In this document: piece after piece, positions 6,656 through 11,722 of the stretch
Numbering within the stretch: the first letter of the stretch is position 1
Layout of the letters: the number at the start of each line of letters is the position of its first letter
From: Desulfuromonadaceae bacterium UBA5613
GTDB lineage: Bacteria; Desulfobacterota; Desulfuromonadia; Desulfuromonadales; UBA2197
Assembly: GCA_002424625.1 (NCBI GenBank)
Contig: DIKR01000002.1
Coordinates: 1-11,722 of the forward strand
Direction: 5' to 3'
DNA: 11,722 nt
Notes under the pieces: model-generated
The model's database searches: none
Seen by the model: only the letters and a program-made list of their open reading frames with translations
What the model was told of the DNA's origin: nothing
Translations under genes and position numbers: made by a program

Positions 6656-7000
6656 TTACCGGACCGGTGCCGGGGTGTAGCGGATGACCGTCGCCTTTTC
6701 CAGGGTGATCATGCCGCCTCCCATCATCGCGTCGATCCGCGGCATGATGGCGTCAATCTTCTCCCGGGTCTCAACGACCTCGACAATCAGCGGCAGATCG
6801 GCGGAAAGATCGAGGAGTCTCTGACTGTGAAAAACGCGGTTGGCGCCAAAGCCGCAAAGGCCGCGCAATACCGTTGCGCCGGCAAAACCCTCTGTGCGGA
6901 AGAGTTCGACCAGCGCTTCATAAAGAGGTCGGTGTTCATAACGGTCCCCCTCGCCGATGAAGATTCGCATCAGCACATTCTCACCGATCAATTTGTTCAT
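6656..7000 (-). CDS. DUF190 family protein, PII-like
   Basis: This 114-residue cytosolic protein belongs to DUF190, a family placed with PII (GlnB-like) signalling folds. The order fits. Strand LMRIFIGEGD (10-19), helix RPLYEALVELFRTEGF (24-39), strand GATVLRGLCGFGANRVFHS (41-59, with the loop where PII carries its T-loop), strand PLIVEVVETREKIDAIMPRI (70-89), then MMGGGMITLEKATVIRY (92-108). DUF190 genes commonly sit beside crcB, as here: it starts 12 bases after crcB. This suggests a regulatory or accessory role in fluoride export, perhaps binding an adenine nucleotide; that is inference from family and neighbourhood. AAAGG lies upstream of the ATG. Length is normal. Confidence 0.88.
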   Translation of the reverse strand: MNKLIGENVLMRIFIGEGDRYEHRPLYEALVELFRTEGFAGATVLRGLCGFGANRVFHSQRLLDLSADLPLIVEVVETREKIDAIMPRIDAMMGGGMITLEKATVIRYTPAPVR

Positions 7001-7012
7001 GGTATCTGCCTT

Positions 7013-7390
7013 TCAGGAAAGAGCCCGGATTGTCACAATCCCCAGCCAGGTAAAGAGGATACAAATGAAAACGCTCACCAAAACATTAATGACGGCAAGG
7101 AGGAACTGCCCATCCTCTAAAAGTTTGAAGGTTTCATAACTGAACGTAGAGAAGGTCGTCAGCCCCCCGAGAAAACCGACGGTCAAACCCAGGCGCACGG
7201 TATCGGAGAGGGCGGTGCTGCGCAGTGCCAACTCCATGATCAGGCCGATCAGGTAGGCGCCGATCATATTGACAACCAGGGTGCCGTAGGGAAAGGAGCG
7301 GCCGAGCAGGGCGTAAACCCAGCCGGAAAGGTAGTAGCGGCTCAATCCTCCGCCGGCGCAAAAGAGGGCGATGATTGCGGCTTTGTTCAT
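7013..7390 (-). CDS. crcB: Fluoride ion channel CrcB/FluC
   Basis: This 125-residue inner-membrane protein has four hydrophobic segments, the standard size for Fluc channels, which assemble as antiparallel dimers and let fluoride leave the cell. Hallmarks are GGGLSRY (13-19), GTLVVNMIGAYLIG (36-49, with pore Asn41) and GFLGGLTTFSTFSYE (72-86). The last segment contains the phenylalanine box (Phe80 and Phe83, the same numbers as in the structurally studied Fluc-Ec2) and the Gly/Thr that bind the central Na+. All key residues are present. AAAGGA lies before the ATG. It is followed by DUF190 after 12 bases and preceded by the HNH gene with 27 bases between. A fluoride riboswitch was sought but not found in the short upstream gap. 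Confidence 0.95.
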   Translation of the reverse strand: MNKAAIIALFCAGGGLSRYYLSGWVYALLGRSFPYGTLVVNMIGAYLIGLIMELALRSTALSDTVRLGLTVGFLGGLTTFSTFSYETFKLLEDGQFLLAVINVLVSVFICILFTWLGIVTIRALS

Positions 7391-7417
7391 AAATCCATCC
7401 TTTGACGGGGCCGGAGA

Positions 7418-7744
7418 TTACGACTTGCCGTGCAGATAGTCACCGAGGAGCGAACGGCTGTGTTCGTCATCGTGGCAGAAGATGCAGAGATTCTCCCAGT
7501 TGCTGCCGTCCGCCGGGTTATTGTTGTGATTGCCGTCTTTGTGGTGGACGGTCAACAGGTGCAAGGTGGCGAGATCGACCTCGCGGGCACACTTGGCGCA
7601 GATCCAGCCATGCAGCTTGAGAGAGCGTTCGCGGTAGTTGCTCGATGACTCCGCTTCTGCGCGCATGCGTCGGACCGTGGCGTCAATTTCAGCCTGACTC
7701 TTGGCCGGCTGCGGCCGCTTGTTGCGGGGGCGGAAGGTGGTCAT
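7418..7744 (-). CDS. yajD: YajD-like HNH nuclease
   Basis: This 108-residue protein strongly resembles E. coli YajD. It has a structural zinc site formed by two CxxC pairs (Cys49/Cys52 and Cys87/Cys90). Between them is the HNH core TVHHKDGNHNNNPADGSNWENL (65-86), ending with CHDDEH (90-95). The shared block NNPxDGSNWE-LC is diagnostic. HNH proteins of this type are expected to be metal-dependent DNA nucleases; the cellular role of YajD is not known. The N-terminal 35 residues are charged and probably flexible. AAGGAG lies 6 bases before the ATG. It is placed between the ZIP gene and crcB on the same strand, 54 and 27 bases away, so co-transcription is possible. No restriction methylase, toxin or phage gene is next to it. 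Confidence 0.85.
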   Translation of the reverse strand: MTTFRPRNKRPQPAKSQAEIDATVRRMRAEAESSSNYRERSLKLHGWICAKCAREVDLATLHLLTVHHKDGNHNNNPADGSNWENLCIFCHDDEHSRSLLGDYLHGKS

Positions 7745-7769
7745 GGCAAGCTCCTTTTTGTCGTAGCAC

Positions 7770-7802
7770 GTAGGGGCGATTCTTGTGATCGCCCGACCCT
7801 AC
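7770..7802. repeat. Intergenic palindromic element (REP-like)
   Basis: GGGCGAT (7774-7780) and ATCGCCC (7788-7794) form a perfect 7-bp stem around TCTTGTG. Flanking GTAG (7770-7773) and CTAC (7799-7802) extend the dyad with an internal bulge. Such GTAGGGGCGA...TCGCCC dyads resemble dispersed intergenic palindromes found in many bacterial genomes; whether this one is repeated cannot be tested here. It overlaps the ZIP stop codon. There is no U-tract on either side, so it is not a normal terminator, but it could stabilise or separate transcripts. Confidence 0.55.
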
Positions 7803-8611
7803 CCCAGGGCGACATCCAGAATCATCATCACCGTAAAACCGAGCAGGGTGCCGACCGTCGCCAAATCAGTATTCTTCCCTAATTGCGATTCCGGGATGAG
7901 CTCTTCAACGACGACATAGATCATCGCTCCCGCGGCAAAGGAAAGGGCATAAGGGAGGAGAGGGCGCATCGTCAGCACCGCCGCCGCACCAATGACGGCT
8001 GCCGCCGGTTCGACGGCGCCGGAGAGTTGCCCGTACCAGAAACTCTTCAGTCGACTCATTCCTTCCCGCCGCAGCGGTGCGGCGACTGCCAGTCCTTCCG
8101 GGAAGTTCTGGATGCCGATGCCGATGGTTAACGCCAGGGCGGCAGCAAGACTGTTGTCAGGGAGACCGACGGCGATAGCGCCGATGGCAACTCCGATGGC
8201 CAATCCCTCCGGGATATTGTGCATGGTAATGGCGAGAACCAGGAGGACGCTGCGCTGCCAGTGGGTCTTCGGCCCTTCGGCCTCACTGAGCGGGAAGCCG
8301 AGATGGAGATGAGGGATTAGCTTGTCGATGCTCCAGAGGAAAGCGCCGCCGGCCAAAAAACCGATGGCGGGGGGGAGCCAGGGGATGCCGCCGGCCGCCC
8401 GGGTCATCTCAATCGCCGGCGCCAACAGCGACCAATAGGAAGCGGCGATCATCACTCCGGCGGCAAAGCCGAGCATGCCGTCGAGGAGTTTGCGGTTGAC
8501 GGTACGGAAGAAGAAGACGCAGGCCGCTCCGGCTGCGGTCAAAAACCAGGTAAAGAGGCCGGCACAAAGGGCTTGCAGGAGCGTAGGGAGTTCGGCAAAA
8601 GTACTAAGCAT
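7799..8611 (-). CDS. ZIP family divalent metal transporter (GufA-like)
   Basis: This 270-residue inner-membrane protein has about eight membrane segments. The metal-binding signatures are HNIPEG (131-136) in the fourth and QNFPEG (168-173) in the fifth, the arrangement of GufA-type ZIP proteins. EELIPES (236-242) lies in a later segment. ZIP proteins move Zn2+, Fe2+, Mn2+, Co2+ or Ni2+ into the cytoplasm. A short loop HLHLGFPLSEAEGPKTH (101-117) holds three His and could be a metal-sensing loop, as in other ZIPs. Its ATG lies inside the last codons of cbiO (8-base overlap), and GGAG is 9 bases upstream, so translation is coupled to cbiO. This context favours nickel, cobalt or zinc; the substrate cannot be read directly. 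Confidence 0.92.
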   Translation of the reverse strand: MLSTFAELPTLLQALCAGLFTWFLTAAGAACVFFFRTVNRKLLDGMLGFAAGVMIAASYWSLLAPAIEMTRAAGGIPWLPPAIGFLAGGAFLWSIDKLIPHLHLGFPLSEAEGPKTHWQRSVLLVLAITMHNIPEGLAIGVAIGAIAVGLPDNSLAAALALTIGIGIQNFPEGLAVAAPLRREGMSRLKSFWYGQLSGAVEPAAAVIGAAAVLTMRPLLPYALSFAAGAMIYVVVEELIPESQLGKNTDLATVGTLLGFTVMMILDVALG

Positions 8612-9422
8612 GGCTGTGCGGCTCCACTAAATCATCGTGATGATGCGCTTCCGGGTCGCGATGGGGCGGCAGTCTTTTTGTGCAGATCGGACAGCTCTGC
8701 AGCCGCAGCGGCGCTTCGAGATGGCTGCGCCGCAGGAGGTCGGCATCGTCGAAGATCTCCAGGGTCGGCCGGTCGGCCATGACCTTGCCTTGATGAATGA
8801 CGATAGTGCGGGTGCAGAGATCAAGGACCAGGTCGAGATCGTGGGTGGCGATAATCCGGGTATGATGAAAAGAGGCCAAAAGTTCAATAAGCCGCCGCCG
8901 GGCGGCCGGGTCGAGACCGCTGCTTGGCTCATCCATGACGAGAATCTGCGGCTGCATCGACAGGATCGTAGCGATCGCGACGGTCCGTTTCTCGCCGCTG
9001 GAGAGGCGATAAGGCGGGCGGTCGGCGAGATGTTCGGCGCCGACGCGCTGGAGGGCGGCCGTGACACGATCTTCGACCTCGTCAGGAGGCAGTCCGAGAT
9101 TCAAGGGGCCAAAAGCGACATCGTCCCGGACTGTCGGCATGAAGAGCTGATCGTCCGGATCCTGAAAGAGCATGCCGACGGTGCGCCGTACCTGCGGCAG
9201 GAGTTCTTTGCTCAGGGCGAAATCGCCGATCTGCACAGTGCCGTGCTGCGGAGTGAGGTAACCGTTGAGATGGCGAAGGAGGGTCGATTTCCCGGCACCA
9301 TTGGCGCCGACAATGGCGACAGATTCGCCATGTTCGATCCGGAAAGAGATCCCCTGCACCGCCGGGGTGCCGTCGGCGTAAGTATAATGCAGATCTTGCA
9401 CGGCGACGATATGGTGACTCAT
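8604..9422 (-). CDS. cbiO: ECF transporter ATPase CbiO with Cys/His-rich tail
   Basis: This 272-residue cytosolic ATPase belongs to a nickel/cobalt ECF transporter. Its complete ABC motifs are Walker A GANGAGKST (39-47), Q-loop FQDPDDQ (86-92), signature LSSGEKR (140-146), Walker B LVMDEPSSGLD (161-171) and H-loop His194. The last about 30 residues are unusual: CPIC (244-247) is followed by His254, His260-262, His269 and His271, with acidic residues between. This looks like a soft-metal binding tail; it is seen directly, but its function is inferred. The start overlaps the cbiQ stop (ATGA), and the stop overlaps the ZIP start by 8 bases. The ATPase probably works as a dimer with CbiQ and CbiM. 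Confidence 0.93.
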   Translation of the reverse strand: MSHHIVAVQDLHYTYADGTPAVQGISFRIEHGESVAIVGANGAGKSTLLRHLNGYLTPQHGTVQIGDFALSKELLPQVRRTVGMLFQDPDDQLFMPTVRDDVAFGPLNLGLPPDEVEDRVTAALQRVGAEHLADRPPYRLSSGEKRTVAIATILSMQPQILVMDEPSSGLDPAARRRLIELLASFHHTRIIATHDLDLVLDLCTRTIVIHQGKVMADRPTLEIFDDADLLRRSHLEAPLRLQSCPICTKRLPPHRDPEAHHHDDLVEPHSHA

Positions 9423-10231
9423 TCCATGAGCCTTTCGATCAGCAGTCCGAGGGACTGCGGCAGATGACAGGTTCGGAAGAGGAGAAAAGCACAGGCCCAG
9501 CCCGCGGCAAAGAGAACTTCGCGGCCGCCGATATGCAACTGCCGGCTCATGCGCACTTCACCGTCGAAGCCGCGGCAGAGCATCGCCATGTGAATCCGCT
9601 GGGCGCGATCCAGGGTGCGCAGCAGCAACTGGCCGAGAAGACTCCCCAGCACCTTCAGACTCCGCCCGCGCCCGTTAAAGGAGCGCAGTGTCAGGGCCCG
9701 GTTCAAACGGGCGCCTTCATCGATGAGGACAAAGAGATAGCGATACAAAAAGAGGAGTTGCAATACAAAGACCCGGGGTGCCCCGAGCCGTTCTAGAGCG
9801 AGGCAGACTCCGGTAAAACTGGTGGTGGCAACAAGAATCAGGGCAGCGCTGACGGTGAGGGTGAAGCGGAGCATGATCGAGGTAAAAGAGAGCCAGCCGC
9901 CGCTGACGGTAAATCCGTTCAGTTGTAACTGTGGCGCGGGGTCGAAAAAGGGGTTGAAGACTCCGACCAGCAAGGCAAAGGGGGCGGCAATCAGCAATTT
10001 TTTCAGGAGATAATCGAGAGGAAGATCCGCCACCGCGATGAGGGCGCAAGGGAAGAGGAAGAAGGGGAGGAGGGCACTGACTTCGTACTTGCCAGAAGAG
10101 ACCACCGCGACAATAAAGAGCAGGGTGGTGACGACTTTAACCCGGGGGTCGAGACGGTTCAGCGGGTTATCGCGGCTGGCAAGCCGGTCGAGGGTGGAGA
10201 TATCAAAGAAGGCGGATTCAATCTTGGCCAT
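9419..10231 (-). CDS. cbiQ: ECF transporter transmembrane protein CbiQ
   Basis: This 270-residue inner-membrane protein is the T component (EcfT) that couples ATP hydrolysis to the metal-binding subunit. It has a typical CbiQ start (LASRDNPLNRLDPRVKV, about 17-33) and several membrane segments between 34 and 170. The two cytoplasmic coupling motifs are LTLRS (181-185) and AMLCRG (216-221), equivalent to the Ala-Arg-Gly helices that fit the grooves of CbiO. I chose the ATG at 10229-10231, where AGGA is 6 bases upstream; the frame extends upstream, but that part lacks family features. It is the first gene of the minus-strand operon and overlaps cbiO by 4 bases. The matching substrate subunit cbiM is divergent, across a 246-base control region. 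Confidence 0.92.
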   Translation of the reverse strand: MAKIESAFFDISTLDRLASRDNPLNRLDPRVKVVTTLLFIVAVVSSGKYEVSALLPFFLFPCALIAVADLPLDYLLKKLLIAAPFALLVGVFNPFFDPAPQLQLNGFTVSGGWLSFTSIMLRFTLTVSAALILVATTSFTGVCLALERLGAPRVFVLQLLFLYRYLFVLIDEGARLNRALTLRSFNGRGRSLKVLGSLLGQLLLRTLDRAQRIHMAMLCRGFDGEVRMSRQLHIGGREVLFAAGWACAFLLFRTCHLPQSLGLLIERLME

Positions 10232-10290
10232 CTGGATCCTGAGGTGGTACTTAAATGAGGCCCGAAAAAAGGAGCGCGCCGGACAGATCC

Positions 10291-10306
10291 TTGACGGTTT
10301 TGTCAA
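10291..10306. promoter_or_regulatory. Dyad TTGAC-N6-GTCAA between cbiQ and cbiM
   Basis: TTGAC (10291-10295) and GTCAA (10302-10306) form a perfect inverted repeat separated by six bases. It lies in the predicted cbiQ leader, about 60 bases upstream of the start codon. It could be an operator half-site pair or a small leader hairpin; no matching regulator gene is present in the window. Confidence 0.35.
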
Positions 10307-10338
10307 TTCGGCAATCGAGAAAGACAACTAATTGAAAA

Positions 10339-10367
10339 TCTTTAGCACAGAGCCCCGGCGGGGTCAA
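10339..10367 (-). promoter_or_regulatory. Possible cbiQ operon promoter
   Basis: On the reverse strand TTGACC (plus-strand 10362-10367, five of six consensus bases) is followed after 17 bases by TAAAGA (10339-10344, three of six). The -35 box falls inside the large dyad centred on 10368. Spacing is ideal, but the -10 is weak, so this is tentative. Confidence 0.35.
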
Positions 10368-10381
10368 TATGACCGCCCCGG
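10355..10381. promoter_or_regulatory. Shared operator-like dyad between divergent metal-transport genes
   Basis: GGTCA (10362-10366) and TGACC (10370-10374) form a perfect dyad around ATA. Pairing continues outward to 10355/10381 with only two mismatched positions. It covers the candidate -35 of the cbiQ promoter and lies just upstream of the candidate cbiM promoter, a good place for one regulator to control both. It does not match the NikR patterns I know. The regulator is unknown. Confidence 0.4.
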
Positions 10382-10383
10382 CA

Positions 10384-10412
10384 TTCCCTCCTTGCGAATA
10401 TTTTGCTATAAG
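10384..10412 (+). promoter_or_regulatory. Possible cbiM promoter
   Basis: TATAAG (10407-10412) matches five of six bases of a sigma70 -10. At 17 bases upstream the -35 region (TTCCCT, 10384-10389) is poor, so the promoter may need an activator. Transcription would begin near 10419, giving a leader of about 60 bases. Confidence 0.35.
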
Positions 10413-10420
10413 GGTTGTGC

Positions 10421-10452
10421 CGGTCAGTTGCTGCCGACAGGCGCACGGCAGC
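10421..10452 (+). promoter_or_regulatory. cbiM leader with two mutually exclusive hairpins
   Basis: CTGCCG (10431-10436) can pair upstream with CGG-T-CAG (10421-10427), with one bulged base. As GCTGCCG (10430-10436) it can pair downstream with CGGCAGC (10446-10452), a perfect 7-bp stem with a 9-base loop. The second stem ends 11 bases before the AGGAGG ribosome-binding site. The shape allows a switch, but GC-rich DNA gives such pairings often. It does not look like a cobalamin riboswitch. Confidence 0.3.
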
Positions 10453-10477
10453 TGTTATCGGTACAGGAGGCAACATC

Positions 10478-11464
10478 ATGCACATGGCAGACGCCCTCAT
10501 CTCTCCGGCCGTCGGCGCAACTTTCTGGGTGGCAAGTGCCGCGACTCTCGCCTATAGCGCCAGGGTGCTCAGGAAGAACTGCGATGAAAGCCGTATCCCC
10601 CTGATGGGCGTCCTCGCTGCTTTCATCTTCGCAGCGCAGATGATCAACTTTACCATCCCCGGCACCGGTTCGAGCGGTCATCTCGGCGGCGGGCTGATCC
10701 TCGCCATCTTCCTCGGCCCCTGGGCCGGCTTCCTTGCCATGGCCTCAGTCCTCACCGTCCAGGCCCTCTTCTTTGCAGACGGCGGACTTTTAGCCCTGGG
10801 CTGCAACATCTTCAATCTCGGCGTGCCGACCTGCTTTATCGCCTACCCTCTCATCTATCGGCCGTTGATCGTCAGCAATTTCGGCGTCAACCGGCTCCTG
10901 GTCGTTTCCCTCCTGGCGGCAGTGGTCGGTTTGCAACTCGGCGCCTTCGGTGTCGTTCTGGAAACGACCTTTTCAGGGATGGCCGAGCTCCCCTTCAGCA
11001 CCTTTGTCCTTGCCATGCAGCCGCTTCACCTCGGCATCGGCATCATCGAAGGACTGGTCACTGCGGCGGTTGTTACCTTTATTTACAAGGCCCGCCCCGA
11101 CTTTGTCAGCGCCAGCGAACTGGTTCAGACCCCGGTCCTCTCACTCAAGCAGGTCGCTGTCACCCTGCTGGTCGTCGCCTTCCTCACCGGCGGCTTTTTT
11201 AGCTGGTTTTCCTCCGAACATCCTGATGGCCTCGAATGGTCGATAGCCAGGGTCTCGGGAAAAGAAGAGTTAGAATCACCGGAACACAGCCTCCACGTCA
11301 GCCTCGGTTTGTTGCAGGAAAAGACTGCGCTCCTCCCGGGTTATAGTTTCAAGGGAGGGGAGGGGGCAAAATCCGGAACTTCAACCGCCGGCGTTGTCGG
11401 CGGATTCCTCACTCTCGCGGTCGTCGGCGGTATTGCTGTGGCATTACGCAAGAAAAAACCATAA
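10478..11464 (+). CDS. cbiM: ECF transporter substrate subunit CbiM fused to CbiN-like PDGLE segment
   Basis: This 328-residue inner-membrane protein is the nickel/cobalt-binding S component. It starts M-H-M, and in the family His2 and the N-terminal amine bind the metal ion inside the protein. This fixes the start at 10478, which AGGAGG precedes. INFTIPGTGSSGHLGGG (56-72, with His68) and MQPLHLGIGIIEG (180-192) are CbiM hallmarks. Residues about 225-328 form a CbiN-like unit: a membrane segment (about 226-244), an extracytoplasmic stretch beginning PDGLE (249-253), a final membrane segment (about 304-323) and a basic end RKKKP. No separate cbiN exists nearby, so the fusion replaces it. It is divergent from its partners cbiQ and cbiO. 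Ni2+ versus Co2+ cannot be decided from sequence. Confidence 0.92.
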   Translation: MHMADALISPAVGATFWVASAATLAYSARVLRKNCDESRIPLMGVLAAFIFAAQMINFTIPGTGSSGHLGGGLILAIFLGPWAGFLAMASVLTVQALFFADGGLLALGCNIFNLGVPTCFIAYPLIYRPLIVSNFGVNRLLVVSLLAAVVGLQLGAFGVVLETTFSGMAELPFSTFVLAMQPLHLGIGIIEGLVTAAVVTFIYKARPDFVSASELVQTPVLSLKQVAVTLLVVAFLTGGFFSWFSSEHPDGLEWSIARVSGKEELESPEHSLHVSLGLLQEKTALLPGYSFKGGEGAKSGTSTAGVVGGFLTLAVVGGIAVALRKKKP

Positions 11465-11468
11465 AAAA

Positions 11469-11501
11469 GAGGCGGCAGGAAAAACCTGCTGCCTCCTTTT
11501 T
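11469..11501. terminator. Bidirectional rho-independent terminator
   Basis: An 11-bp stem (11469-11479 with 11485-11495, one G-T wobble) closes a loop of five A. It is followed by CTTTTT on the plus strand and, read in reverse, by six U after the same stem. It starts 5 bases after the cbiM stop and serves both cbiM and the converging cytochrome gene. Confidence 0.9.
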
Positions 11502-11534
11502 GAGCCAAAGAACTTTTTGCGCCACACTGATCGA

Positions 11535-11722
11535 CTAATCGACCTTGTGACAGAAAAGGCAGCGCATGACGCCGGCACCGGGTTTGGCGGGATGTGTTTC
11601 AGGGAAGGGGATCTGGATACCGTCGTGGCACTCGGCACAAAGGGCATCAACTTCAATTTTGGGTTTTCCTTCGGCGCGCATCTGGGCAAAAGGGGCGTGC
11701 GTCGGATCTTTCGGCAGCTTCC
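11535..11722 (-). CDS. C-type cytochrome, C-terminal fragment (gene continues beyond window)
   Basis: The reverse strand is open from the window edge to TAG at 11535-11537 and encodes about 61 residues. It has two haem-attachment motifs, CAECH and, close to the end, CLFCH followed by KVD. Additional His residues (in DPTHAPF and ETHPAKPG) lie before each motif and could be distal ligands, suggesting bis-His haems as in small multihaem cytochromes. The protein would be periplasmic or membrane-attached and act in electron transfer. The N-terminal part, signal peptide and total haem number lie outside the window, so the subfamily cannot be named. It converges on cbiM and shares its terminator. 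Confidence 0.85.
   Translation of the reverse strand, partial: KLPKDPTHAPFAQMRAEGKPKIEVDALCAECHDGIQIPFPETHPAKPGAGVMRCLFCHKVD

Noticed and set aside
7745..7798. Fluoride riboswitch before the HNH-crcB genes
   Set aside because: The GGGCGAT...ATCGCCC dyad is superficially similar to the first stem, but the second conserved segment and pseudoknot partner are missing, and it overlaps the ZIP stop codon.
8637..9467. Plus-strand open frame of 276 codons
   Set aside because: It is antisense to cbiO, which has every ABC motif. The plus-strand product has no recognisable pattern.
10379..10396. Sigma54-like GGCAT...TTGC element before cbiM
   Set aside because: The GG and GC doublets are 12 bases apart instead of the required 10.
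10413..10477. Cobalamin or nickel-cobalt riboswitch before cbiM
   Set aside because: The leader is only about 60 bases long and I see neither a B12-box-like element nor the repeated conserved stems expected of a NiCo riboswitch.
1..11722. CRISPR arrays, tRNA genes, transposases, attachment sites, phage or toxin-antitoxin genes
   Set aside because: None was seen on either strand. The only internal repetition is the protein-level VCBS repeat and the single palindrome at 7770-7802.

Overview
This is a chromosomal window of about 57-60% GC (estimated by eye). Its gene content suggests an anaerobic, cytochrome-rich Desulfuromonadales/Geobacter-type bacterium (former Deltaproteobacteria). The clues are a c-type cytochrome with CxxCH haem motifs, a ferredoxin-like relic, an MshEN/GspE-N plus GAF-like protein, a CbiMQO metal importer and a DUF190-CrcB pair. 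The taxonomy is inferred from style and content; no rRNA or other marker gene is present.

Layout. (1) Bases 1-411, + strand: the possible tail of an unidentified gene, then a stand-alone MTH1187-family thiamine-binding protein. (2) Bases 460-3492, - strand: a probable operon with a sigma70-like promoter near 3557-3585. In transcription order it holds a small helical protein, an exported seven-motif VCBS/FG-GAP protein with a C-terminal ASPIC/UnbV domain, a DUF3467 protein, a broken 4Fe-4S ferredoxin relic and an exported DUF3047 protein. (3) Bases 3754-6550, + strand: an FAHD1-like hydrolase/decarboxylase, a TRIC-type cation channel, a tryptophan-rich 72-residue protein and an MshEN-GAF-like protein, closed by a hairpin terminator. 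(4) Bases 6656-10231, - strand: cbiQ, cbiO and a ZIP transporter with overlapping ends, then (after a palindromic repeat) a YajD-like HNH nuclease, crcB and a DUF190 gene. (5) Bases 10232-10477: a divergent control region with two dyads. (6) Bases 10478-11464, + strand: cbiM fused to a CbiN-like PDGLE segment, followed by a strong bidirectional terminator. (7) Bases 11535-11722, - strand: the C-terminal end of a c-type cytochrome.

How the genes work together. CbiM(N), CbiQ and CbiO would form an ECF-type nickel or cobalt importer. The co-translated ZIP protein adds a second divalent-metal route. CrcB exports fluoride, and its DUF190 partner has a PII-like pattern and may regulate it. The VCBS, DUF3467 and DUF3047 proteins are conserved families of unknown role; two of the three appear exported.

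No CRISPR array, transposase, tRNA, phage gene or recognisable defence system was seen. The most unusual coding feature is a Cys/His-rich C-terminal tail on CbiO, whose coding end overlaps the ZIP start. It is followed by the degenerate 4Fe-4S relic and the shared dyad between the cbiQ and cbiM promoters. None of these is proven novel from sequence alone.
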